Origin: Cryobacterium sp. PH29-G1
GTDB taxonomy: Bacteria; Actinomycetota; Actinomycetes; Actinomycetales; Microbacteriaceae
Assembly: GCF_030063365.1 (NCBI RefSeq)
Contig: NZ_JASISY010000003.1
Coordinates: forward strand, 1-64,000
DNA length: 64,000 bases
Direction: 5' to 3'
Position numbers and translations under genes: made by a program. Position 1 is the stretch's first letter; every line of letters begins with the position of its first letter. This document shows, piece after piece, positions 26,691 to 34,765 of the stretch. The notes under the pieces were generated by a model. That model was not told where the DNA came from. It saw nothing but the letters and a program-made list of their open reading frames with translations, and searched no databases.

Positions 26691-27747
26691 GGCGGTACTC
26701 CAATACTCGCTGAACTCCAAAGAGAATTCGATCAATGTTCGGGATGTATTCGTCTTCGAGATCGCCCGAGGGGTAGGGCACGTCGAAGCCGGTCACGCGC
26801 TCGACCGGCGCCCGCAGCGAGTCGAAGCAGCTCTGCGAAACGAGAGCGGCCACCTCGGCGCCGAGGCCAGCGGTGTGCGGGCCTTCGTGCACGACGATGG
26901 CGCGACGGGTGCGTGAAACGGATGCCGCCAGCCCGGCTTCGTCGATCGGCTTGAGCCAGCGCAGGTCGAGTACTTCCAGCTCGATGCCGTCTTCCGCGGC
27001 CAACTCCGCCACCTGCAGGCACCGGGAGACCATGGCGCCCCAGGCGATGAGGGTCGCATGCTTGCCCGGGCGGGCGATCACCGAACCTTCAACGGACGCG
27101 CTGTCGACAGCGCCGCCGGTCCGGTTGTCGGTCAGGTTGACGTCGGCCTTGTTCCAATAACGCGCCTTGGGCTCCATGAAGATGACCGGGTCGGGCATTG
27201 AAGCGGCGTGCTTGAGCAGGTGATAGGCCTGCTGTGGGTTTGACGGCGACACGACCTTGAGCCCTGGCACGTGCGCGAACAGCGATTCGAGGCTTTCACC
27301 GTGGTGCTCCGGAGCGCGAATACCGCCGAAACTCGGCACCCGCAGGGTGACCGGCATCGGCAGGGTGCCGCGGCTGCGATAGTTCATCCGGGCGAGCTGG
27401 GTGATGATCTGGTTCACCGCCGGGTACGCGAAGCCGTCGAACTGAATCTCGGGAATCGGATGGAAACCGGCCATGGCCAGTCCGATTGCAGTGCCGAGAA
27501 TGCCCGACTCCGCCAGCGGGGTGTCGAAGACCCGGTTGGCTCCAAAGCGCTGTTGGAGCCCGTCGGTGACCCGAAAGACACCGCCGAGCAGGCCGACATC
27601 TTCACCGAAGATGAGGGCGCGGTCGTCGGCTTCCAGAATCTCGCCGAGCGCCCGGTTGATGGCCTGCTGCATCGAGAGTTGCACGAGCGGTGTCGACGCC
27701 AGCTCCCGATCAGATTCGAGGGTGTCGTTCTGCAGAGCGTTAGACAT
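26683..27747 (-). CDS. 2-oxoacid dehydrogenase E1 component, beta subunit
   Basis: A 354-residue transketolase-like subunit. It contains QAINRALGEILEADDRALIFGEDVG, FDTPLAESGILGTAIGLAMAG, and RVPSFGGIRAPEHHGESLE with the histidines of the active site. The C-terminal half carries WLKPIDEAG and VVHEGPHTAGLGAEVAA. Together with E1-alpha it binds thiamine diphosphate, decarboxylates a 2-oxoacid and acylates the lipoyl domain. The neighbouring Lrp-type regulator favours branched-chain 2-oxoacids over pyruvate. The ATG overlaps the E1-alpha stop by eight bases. Confidence 0.92.
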   Translation of the reverse strand: MSNALQNDTLESDRELASTPLVQLSMQQAINRALGEILEADDRALIFGEDVGLLGGVFRVTDGLQQRFGANRVFDTPLAESGILGTAIGLAMAGFHPIPEIQFDGFAYPAVNQIITQLARMNYRSRGTLPMPVTLRVPSFGGIRAPEHHGESLESLFAHVPGLKVVSPSNPQQAYHLLKHAASMPDPVIFMEPKARYWNKADVNLTDNRTGGAVDSASVEGSVIARPGKHATLIAWGAMVSRCLQVAELAAEDGIELEVLDLRWLKPIDEAGLAASVSRTRRAIVVHEGPHTAGLGAEVAALVSQSCFDSLRAPVERVTGFDVPYPSGDLEDEYIPNIDRILFGVQRVLEYRRG

Positions 27748-28825
27748 GCTCGGATTCCTCTCTCCACTGGCGCGCCTGGGCGCCGAGCGTCGGGGTCGAT
27801 TCTTGAAAGACAAAGTCGAACATTTCGCTGCCGGGACGGCTCGAGAGCGCCACGACGCCGTCGCGAATCTCATCGGCCTGCTGCTGAGCCTGCGCGTCGA
27901 CCTCGGCGAAGGAGGCCGCGTCGGCTACGTTGCCGGCCAACAGCATCGAACGAAACCGGCTGAGCGGGTCTTCGCCGCCGTCGATCTTCTCGTCGTCGAG
28001 GGTGCGATACCGACCGGGGTCGTCACTCGTGGAGTGCGGACCGCGGCGATACGTCATGGCTTCGACGACGACCGGGCCGAGGCCGGCTCTGGCGTGGGCA
28101 ACGGCACGCTGCGTGGCCGAGAGCACGGCGAGCACGTCGTTGCCGTCGACCCGAACGGCCGGGATACCGTAGCCCGCGGCACGCGCGGCCACCGAACCGC
28201 CGGCCACCTGCTGCTCGGTGGGCACCGAAATGGCCCAGCCGTTGTTCTGCACAAAGAAGACCACCGGTGCCCGCAGAATAGCGGCGAAGTTCATGGCCTC
28301 GTGCACGTCACCCTGCGAACTCGCGCCGTCGCCGAGAAAGGCCAGGCCCACGCCCAACGCCGTTTCGGCAGCGGATGCCGCGTTCAAGGTTTGGCCGTGT
28401 GCCCACCCGACCGCGTGCAGAACGGATCCACCCACGACCGCCTGGAACGGCGCGAAGTGGGTGGCGACCGCGTCGTAGAGACCACCGTGCCAGATCGCCT
28501 TGTGGGTCGACATGTAGTCGACCATGTTCACGCCGACAGTGTAGGCCACGCCCATTTCGCGGTAGGTCGGAAAAACGAAATCTCGCGTCGTATCCACGGC
28601 GGCACCGGCACCGACCTGGGCGGCCTCCTGGCCGAGCATCGGAGCGTAGCCGGGGATGAGCCCCTGGCGTTGCCAGGCCACGGCCGCGGCGTCGAGCTGA
28701 CGTACGTTCGACAGCATGCGGTACAGGTCGCGTAGCTGGGCGGGGCCGGCGGCATCCGCTTCGACGAGCGGCAAAACGGGCGGGGGCAGAGTGTCGAGCG
28801 TGGCAGCGAGTGCGCGGGGCGCCAT
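27740..28825 (-). CDS. 2-oxoacid dehydrogenase E1 component, alpha subunit
   Basis: A 361-residue ThDP-dependent subunit. The thiamine-binding motif starts at GDGASSQGDVHEAMNFAAI and ends in NN (VVFFVQNNGWAIS). The phosphorylation-loop-like YRRGPHSTSDDPGRYR segment matches branched-chain 2-oxoacid and pyruvate E1-alpha proteins. The ATG at 28825 is chosen over upstream starts because GGAAGGAG lies five bases before it. It is the first gene of the cluster, divergent from the Lrp-type regulator. Confidence 0.92.
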   Translation of the reverse strand: MAPRALAATLDTLPPPVLPLVEADAAGPAQLRDLYRMLSNVRQLDAAAVAWQRQGLIPGYAPMLGQEAAQVGAGAAVDTTRDFVFPTYREMGVAYTVGVNMVDYMSTHKAIWHGGLYDAVATHFAPFQAVVGGSVLHAVGWAHGQTLNAASAAETALGVGLAFLGDGASSQGDVHEAMNFAAILRAPVVFFVQNNGWAISVPTEQQVAGGSVAARAAGYGIPAVRVDGNDVLAVLSATQRAVAHARAGLGPVVVEAMTYRRGPHSTSDDPGRYRTLDDEKIDGGEDPLSRFRSMLLAGNVADAASFAEVDAQAQQQADEIRDGVVALSSRPGSEMFDFVFQESTPTLGAQARQWREESEHV

Positions 28826-29012
28826 GCTGGCTCCTTCCATTGGCGGGCGGGTCACAGCAAAGTTAGTGACTTCGCCCGGCGTTCGCCACACTGACCAATC
28901 GGAGTGCACACTCTGTGAATTTCTGTGTGTATTTTTCGTTAAACACCATACAATTAGTACACTCTCCCGGCGCGGCAATGATGCCTGACCGGCACGCACG
29001 AAAGGTCACCGC
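28826..29012. promoter_or_regulatory. AT-rich divergent promoter region between E1-alpha and lrp-type gene
   Basis: About 70 bases around 28910-28965 are much more AT-rich than their surroundings and hold TACAAT (28949-28954, plus strand) and A/T tracts. AT-rich, weakly palindromic sequence is typical of Lrp/AsnC binding regions. Exact operators and start sites cannot be assigned by eye. Confidence 0.4.
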
Positions 29013-29516
29013 ATGCACGTCGATTCCCTGGATGCCCGCCTCGTCACCCTGTTTTGCGAACGACCGAAGCTCTCGGTGCTCGAGGCATCGCGCCGACTCA
29101 AGGTGGCCAGAGCTACCGTGCAGGCCCGCCTCGACCGGCTGATGAGCCGCGGTGTGATCAAGTCCTGGGCGCCCGTGCTCAACCCGAGCGAGTTCGGTTT
29201 TCCGGTCACCGCCTATTGTTCCCTCACCGTGCGGCAGGATTCCGGCCACGCTGTCGTCGTCGCCGCCCTCGCCAGGATTCCCGAGATTCTCGAACTGCAC
29301 ACGGTCTCCGGCGACAGCGACATGCTCGCCCGGGTCGTCGCCCGGTCGAACGCCGATGTGCAGCGCGTGCTTGACCTGATCGTCGCCACGCAGACGATCG
29401 TGCGATCGTCGAGCGTGATCGTGCTGCAGACCCATATCGAAGCGCAGGCCCTCGCCCTGCTGCAAGCGACCGCCGCACAGCACGGTGCCAGTCAGCAAGG
29501 GGTCGAGCTCCCGTGA
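29013..29516 (+). CDS. Lrp/AsnC-family transcriptional regulator
   Basis: A 167-residue regulator. An N-terminal winged helix-turn-helix (LDARLVTLFCERPKLSVLEASRRLKVARATVQARLDRL) is followed by a RAM-type ligand domain (ILELHTVSGDSDMLARVVAR). It is transcribed divergently from the E1-alpha gene, which resembles BkdR-type control of branched-chain 2-oxoacid dehydrogenase genes by amino acids. The ATG at 29013 has GAAAGG upstream. Confidence 0.9.
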   Translation: MHVDSLDARLVTLFCERPKLSVLEASRRLKVARATVQARLDRLMSRGVIKSWAPVLNPSEFGFPVTAYCSLTVRQDSGHAVVVAALARIPEILELHTVSGDSDMLARVVARSNADVQRVLDLIVATQTIVRSSSVIVLQTHIEAQALALLQATAAQHGASQQGVELP

Positions 29517-29560
29517 GACAATGAAGGTTGGTCCCTTGTCATTACGGAGCTCCCACACCT

Positions 29561-32500
29561 ATGGCCCATTCCCTCAGCACGCACGAGATCGCCCGCATCG
29601 TCGGCAGCCAGTCGTTCTCGCGCGGTGAGCGCTACGCCCGCAACGGGCACGTCACCGAACAGTCCTGGGCCCCGTCGGGAACACACCTCACCGGTCACGT
29701 CAGCGGCACCAGCCCCGAGCCGTACACCGTGTTCGTCTCGTTCACCCTGAACGCCGCCGGCCAGGCCGTGCGGGCCAGCGGAACCTGCACCTGCCCCATG
29801 GGCAGCAACTGCAAACACGTCGCAGCCCTACTCCTGGCCAGCCGCAGCACCCCCGCCGAGTTGAACGCCGAACGCGCCGCCTCCAACGTTCGCGCGATCG
29901 GCGACCGCCGCACCCCCGTGTTCGAGTCAACCTTCGTGCCGGCCGCCTACCAACCACCGAGCGCCGTCCCCGTCGTTCCCGCCGTGCCGCCGGCACCGGC
30001 CTGGCGCGCGGCTCTGGCCCCAATCGCCAAGCCGACCGGCGGCGACGCGGCCGGCAGCACTGCCCTGGCGCTGCAATTCGACATTCTCGACCCCGCCTAC
30101 AGCGCCAACCGACGCCCGGGCCCGCGCCGTCTCGGCGCACGCCCAATGGTCATGGGCAAAAAGGGCAAGTGGATCCGCGGTTCGCTCACCTGGGACAACC
30201 TGTCGTGGACCCCGGGCACCTACAATCGCGGTCACCGCAAGATCCTCAACGCTCTCTACGCCCTCTCCGCCACCGGGCAGCGCTATTACAGCTACACCGA
30301 CCACTGGCTCTACCTCGAGAACTTCGAAAACAAGGCCCTCTGGGACCTACTGCACGAAGCCCAGCTGAGTGGTCTGCCACTGGTCTGCGCAACGGATCCC
30401 CAGAACCCCGTACTGCTCTCGCCCACGCCGGCCTCACTCGAGGTCGACATCCGACGTGACGACGATGGCCTGCAATTGACCCCGCTCCTCGTGCTGAACG
30501 AGCAGCTGCACCGGGGCGCCGAATTCGGCTTCATCGGCGATCCGGCACACGGCTCCTACACCTTCACGACCCCGGCCGACCCGCTCGCAACCGGCCACCA
30601 GCTCACTCTTGCCCCGCTGAACGCCCCCGTCAGCTCCGAGATTCGCGCCCTCGCCGTCACCGGCGGCTTTGACATCCCCTCCGACGATGAGGCCGCCTTC
30701 CTCGCCGACTACTACCCGTTCCTGCAGCAAAAACTAGCCCTGACCAGTCACGATGGCTCCTTCGCGCTGCCCAAAACCGCCCGGCCGCAGCTGGCGCTCA
30801 CCATCACCCACCACACGGATGCCCGCATCACCCTCGCTTGGGAATGGCAGTACGTCGCGCCCACCGACCGGCAAACTGACCCGGCCGCTGCCGATGTCGA
30901 CGTCGCTGCCGATGTCGACGTCGCAGCCGGCACGGACACTGCCGCCGTGCTCTACCGGCATCCGCTTCGGCCGACGCCGGGCGATACCCGATTTCGCGAT
31001 CTGACCCGCGAGAGCCGCCTGTTGGGCGACGTCGAACGCGCGACCGCGTCGTTTGCGACCCTGTGGCAGGCCGCAACCCCGGTCAGTCCGGTCCGATTGC
31101 TCGAACACTCCGAGCTGAACGGTGCCGTCATGATCACCTTCCTCGGCCAGGCGGTACCGCTGCTCGAGGCTTCCGGAATCATCGTGCAGGTCTCGGCCGA
31201 CGCCCCGAGCTACCGCCAAGCCGACGAAGCGCCCGTGATCAGCCTCGCCACCACCGAAAGCACCGACACCCGAGACTGGTTCGACCTCGCCGTCACGGTG
31301 ACGATCGAGGGCGAAGACATCCCCTTCGACGACCTGTTTCGCGCGCTGGCCACCGACCAGGATCTGATGATCCTCGACAGCGGCACCTATTTCAGCCTCG
31401 ACCGGCCCGAGCTACAGCAGTTGCGTCGCCTGATCGAAGAGGCGCGCGGCCTGCAGGAGAGCAACGCCGGCACGCTCGGTCTCAGCCGTTTTCAGGCCGA
31501 CCTGTGGGATGAACTGCAGCTGCTGGGAGTGGTCGCCGAACAGGCCGCCACCTGGCGCAGCGCCGTCGAGGGGTTGTCGGAAGCCGCACCGATCGCCGAG
31601 CGACCGCTTCCGCCGGCCGTGCACGCTACCCTGCGTGCCTACCAGCAGACCGGGTTCGACTGGCTGAGTTTTCTCTACGACCACCAGCTCGGCGGCGTGC
31701 TCGCCGACGATATGGGACTCGGCAAGACCCTGCAGGCCATCGCGCTCATCGCCCACGCCCGCGACAGCCAACGGGCCGAGCCCGGCACCCCGCCCAAGCC
31801 CTTCCTCGTCGTGGCCCCCACGAGCGTGGTCTCGAACTGGGCCACCGAGTGTGCTCGCTTCGCGCCGGACCTCAGAACTGTCGCCATCACCCAGACCGCC
31901 GGCAAGCGTGGCTCGAGCCTGGAGCACGAAATGGGCCAGGCGGATGTCGTGATCACCTCCTACACGCTGTTCCGCCTCGACTTCGAGGAGTACAACGCCC
32001 ACGACTGGGCGGGACTGCTGCTCGACGAAGCCCAGTTCGTGAAGAACCACCAGAGCAAGGCGCACGTCTGTGCCCGCCGCCTGCGCACCCCATTCAAGCT
32101 CGCCATCACCGGCACACCCATGGAAAACAACCTCATGGAGCTGTGGTCACTGCTCTCGATCACCGCGCCGGGCTTGTTCCCCAGCCCCAGCCGCTTCACC
32201 GATTACTACCGCAAGCCCATTGAAACGGATGCCGATGCCGACCGGCTCGCGCAGCTGCGCCGCCGCATCCGCCCGTTCATGTTGCGGCGCACCAAGGCCG
32301 AGGTGGCCAGCGACCTGCCCGAGAAGCAGGAGCAGGTGCTGGAACTCGACCTGCACCCGCGGCACCGCAAGGTCTACGACATGCACCTCGCCCGCGAGCG
32401 CCAGAAGGTGCTCGGCCTGATCGAAGACATGAACGCCAACCGGTTCGAGATCTTTCGCTCGCTCACCATGCTGCGTCAGCTCAGCCTCGACGCGAGCCTC

Positions 32501-33031
32501 TACGATGCGAAATACGACAGCGTGCCGTCGACCAAGCTCGATGCCCTGTTGGAACTGCTCGAAGACACCGTAGCCGAGGGCCACCGCACGCTCATCTTCA
32601 GCCAATTCACCCAGTATCTGGGCAAGGCGCGCGACCGGCTCGACGCTGCCGGCATCAGCTACTCCTACCTCGACGGCAAGACTCGCAACCGGGCCAAAGC
32701 CATCAGCGACTTCAAAGAGGGCTCGAGCTCGGTCTTTCTGATCAGCCTCAAAGCCGGCGGATTCGGCCTCAACCTCACCGAGGCCGACTACGTGATTCTG
32801 CTGGACCCGTGGTGGAACCCGGCCACCGAGGCCCAGGCCGTGGACCGCGTGCACCGCATCGGGCAGACCAAGAACGTCATGGTCTACCGCCTGGTCTCCA
32901 AGAACACCATCGAGGAGAAGGTGATGGCCCTCAAGGCCACCAAGGCTCGCCTGTTCGAAAGCGTGATGACCGACGGCGCACCGGCCGGCACCGCCCTCAC
33001 CGCCGCCGACATTCGCGAACTCCTGGCCTGA
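29561..33031 (+). CDS. SWIM-domain SNF2-family DNA helicase/ATPase
   Basis: A 1156-residue Swi2/Snf2 ATPase. An N-terminal SWIM zinc motif (C76, C78, C84, H86 in CTCPMGSNCKH) is followed by about 550 residues of bacterial SNF2 N-terminal region. The ATPase core has Walker A LADDMGLGKT (about 714-723), DEAQ box LLLDEAQFVKN (about 820), FMLRRTKAEV, and a helicase-C domain with LKAGGFGLNLTEADYVI and VDRVHRIGQTKNV. It probably remodels or translocates on DNA in repair or transcription. An 18-bp in-frame tandem duplication (30887-30922) encodes a repeated Ala-Asp-Val-Asp-Val-Ala. The ATG at 29561 is preferred over an upstream GTG. Confidence 0.93.
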   Translation: MAHSLSTHEIARIVGSQSFSRGERYARNGHVTEQSWAPSGTHLTGHVSGTSPEPYTVFVSFTLNAAGQAVRASGTCTCPMGSNCKHVAALLLASRSTPAELNAERAASNVRAIGDRRTPVFESTFVPAAYQPPSAVPVVPAVPPAPAWRAALAPIAKPTGGDAAGSTALALQFDILDPAYSANRRPGPRRLGARPMVMGKKGKWIRGSLTWDNLSWTPGTYNRGHRKILNALYALSATGQRYYSYTDHWLYLENFENKALWDLLHEAQLSGLPLVCATDPQNPVLLSPTPASLEVDIRRDDDGLQLTPLLVLNEQLHRGAEFGFIGDPAHGSYTFTTPADPLATGHQLTLAPLNAPVSSEIRALAVTGGFDIPSDDEAAFLADYYPFLQQKLALTSHDGSFALPKTARPQLALTITHHTDARITLAWEWQYVAPTDRQTDPAAADVDVAADVDVAAGTDTAAVLYRHPLRPTPGDTRFRDLTRESRLLGDVERATASFATLWQAATPVSPVRLLEHSELNGAVMITFLGQAVPLLEASGIIVQVSADAPSYRQADEAPVISLATTESTDTRDWFDLAVTVTIEGEDIPFDDLFRALATDQDLMILDSGTYFSLDRPELQQLRRLIEEARGLQESNAGTLGLSRFQADLWDELQLLGVVAEQAATWRSAVEGLSEAAPIAERPLPPAVHATLRAYQQTGFDWLSFLYDHQLGGVLADDMGLGKTLQAIALIAHARDSQRAEPGTPPKPFLVVAPTSVVSNWATECARFAPDLRTVAITQTAGKRGSSLEHEMGQADVVITSYTLFRLDFEEYNAHDWAGLLLDEAQFVKNHQSKAHVCARRLRTPFKLAITGTPMENNLMELWSLLSITAPGLFPSPSRFTDYYRKPIETDADADRLAQLRRRIRPFMLRRTKAEVASDLPEKQEQVLELDLHPRHRKVYDMHLARERQKVLGLIEDMNANRFEIFRSLTMLRQLSLDASLYDAKYDSVPSTKLDALLELLEDTVAEGHRTLIFSQFTQYLGKARDRLDAAGISYSYLDGKTRNRAKAISDFKEGSSSVFLISLKAGGFGLNLTEADYVILLDPWWNPATEAQAVDRVHRIGQTKNVMVYRLVSKNTIEEKVMALKATKARLFESVMTDGAPAGTALTAADIRELLA

Positions 33032-33077
33032 CCCCACCCCTCTCACCCCCCCCTCAGCCCGGCCCCCACCAGTGCCC

Positions 33078-33140
33078 GGGCCCGGGCCCGGAAAGTGGGC
33101 CCACGATAGATCATGGGCCCGGTTGCCGAACATGGGCCCA
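33078..33140. repeat. Cluster of five GGGCCC palindromes
   Basis: GGGCCC occurs at 33078, 33084, 33097, 33115 and 33134. Three are preceded by T (TGGGCCC) and spaced 18 and 19 bases apart, and two of those are perfect TGGGCCCA. The cluster lies in the 253-base non-coding gap between the SNF2 gene and the membrane glycosyltransferase, about 150 bases before the latter. It could be a multi-site operator or a structural RNA element. Confidence 0.6.
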
Positions 33141-33284
33141 GAGTGTGGCGCGGATGCGAGACATCCACTCGGGCACACCACCGGGCACTCGCGACCCCCC
33201 TGCCCGAAACCGACACCGGGGATTCACCCAGCACCCCTAGACTGCACGCGACGGCCACACCTCGCACGCTGCAGAAACGGTCCC

Positions 33285-34592
33285 ATGTCCACAATTTTCG
33301 ATCGGGTTGACGCCCGTCTGGCCCGGGCACTCACCCCGAGCCGCCGGCTTGCGCTGCAACGGCCGCGCACCCTCGTACTTGGTTTTCTCGGCCTGCACGC
33401 GGTGTTTCTATTTGCCCTGCTGCCCACCATCCTCACCGGCCGGGTTCTTGGTGACCTTCCGCTGTACCGCACCTGGGCGCAACTCGGCCTGAACCACGGC
33501 GTCTGGCAGGGCATCGATGTCGTCTGGGTTTATCCGATCGGCGCGATGGCGCCCATCGCCTTCGCGGCAATCGCCGGCCCACTGCTCTACCAACTGCTCT
33601 GGTTTCTGATGACATCAGCCCTCAACGCCGTCGCGGTGGGAGCCTTGACCGATTGGGGACGCCGCCGCAGCGGTTACAAGTCAGCGTGGTACTGGCTATT
33701 CGCATCTTTTCTCCTGAGCCCGGTCGGCCTCCTGCGGCTGGAAGGAATCACGGCGCCGCTCGTCATTGTCGGGCTCGTTCTGCTCGCGCGGCGGCCGGTG
33801 GTCGCCGCCGCTGTACTCGCCCTCGCCACCTGGATCAAGGTCTGGCCGGCCGCCGTGTTCCTCGCCGTGGTCACCGTGTCACCCCGCCGGCGCACGGTAA
33901 TTGCCACCGGGGCGGCCGTCTCGGCCGGGGTCGCGGCATCCGTCTGGCTTCTTGGTGGTGCACAATTTCTCACCGGATTCGTCACCGAGCAATCCGACCG
34001 TGCCCTGCAGCTCGAAGCTCCGATCACGACGCCCTGGGTGTGGCTGGCCGCGCTCGGCCACCACGGCACGGTCATCTACGAAAACTACGTGATCGCCACT
34101 CGCGAGGTGAGCGGCCCCGGCACCCACCTGGTCGCCTCCCTCATGACACCGGTCATGTTCGGCGCTATCGCCGCAATCTTCGTGCTCATGTTGATGGCAC
34201 AGCGTCGGCAAGCGGATGCCGCCCAGCTGTTGCTGATCGGTTCACTCGCTCTGGTCGGCGCGTTCGTCGTCTTCAACAAGGTCGGGTCGCCGCAATACAT
34301 GCTGTGGCTGGTTCCGGTGGTCGCGGTCGGTGTCGCACACGGCTGGGCGGCCTGGCGCGTGCCCGCCGTGTTGCTGCTGGCCATTTCGGGCCTGACCACA
34401 TTGATCTTTCCCATTTTCTACATGTCGCTGATCGCGGGAGATCTGCCCGCACTGCTGCTACTGACCGCGCGCAATGTTCTCCTCATGGCCATGTTCGGCT
34501 GGTCGGTCGTTGTTTTGGCCAGACTCGCCCTCACACCCCAGCGGATGCCGGCCCGGCCCAGGAGTGCGCCGGCGCGCGCAACGACCGACTGA
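33285..34592 (+). CDS. GT87-like membrane glycosyltransferase
   Basis: A 435-residue polytopic membrane protein with about 10-11 helices. The pattern resembles the actinobacterial polyprenol-phosphate mannosyltransferase (GT-C, DUF2029/GT87) family: an Asp in the first long loop (LGDLPLYRTWA), VVWVYPIGAMAP, and a helical core with ALATWIKVWPAAVFLA and FNKVGSPQYMLWLVPV. It may transfer a hexose from a lipid carrier to an envelope glycolipid or polysaccharide. The start ATG at 33285 has no clear ribosome binding site; TAGACT at 33238 is a possible -10. The open frame continues upstream through the GGGCCC cluster but is unlikely to be coding there. Confidence 0.8.
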   Translation: MSTIFDRVDARLARALTPSRRLALQRPRTLVLGFLGLHAVFLFALLPTILTGRVLGDLPLYRTWAQLGLNHGVWQGIDVVWVYPIGAMAPIAFAAIAGPLLYQLLWFLMTSALNAVAVGALTDWGRRRSGYKSAWYWLFASFLLSPVGLLRLEGITAPLVIVGLVLLARRPVVAAAVLALATWIKVWPAAVFLAVVTVSPRRRTVIATGAAVSAGVAASVWLLGGAQFLTGFVTEQSDRALQLEAPITTPWVWLAALGHHGTVIYENYVIATREVSGPGTHLVASLMTPVMFGAIAAIFVLMLMAQRRQADAAQLLLIGSLALVGAFVVFNKVGSPQYMLWLVPVVAVGVAHGWAAWRVPAVLLLAISGLTTLIFPIFYMSLIAGDLPALLLLTARNVLLMAMFGWSVVVLARLALTPQRMPARPRSAPARATTD

Positions 34593-34711
34593 GCGTCGTC
34601 ACCAACGACGGTGCCCGAGGCCCGAACCGTCACCCAGTCGTTACCATATCCGTCCCAGATTGCTTGTGACCGGGCTCGCGTGACTTGTACTGTGTCTCCA
34701 GAGGGTTTAGC

Positions 34712-34727
34712 TACCGACTGGTCGGTA
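34712..34727. promoter_or_regulatory. TetR-type operator before the liv genes
   Basis: TACCGACTGGTCGGTA has 7-bp perfect arms (TACCGAC/GTCGGTA) around TG. The ACCGAC-n-GTCGGT layout is typical of TetR-family operators. It lies 38 bases before the GTG of the substrate-binding gene, just after a TTGTAC/TTAGCT promoter-like pair (34685-34712). No TetR gene is in the window. Confidence 0.6.
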
Positions 34728-34765
34728 ACTAATTAATATTCCAATTCTCAAAGAGGAGATTTTCA

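Noticed and set aside
33032..33284. Small open frames in the gap between the SNF2 and glycosyltransferase genes, both strands
   Set aside because: They are Pro/Gly/Arg-rich frames through the GGGCCC cluster, without ribosome binding sites or homology.
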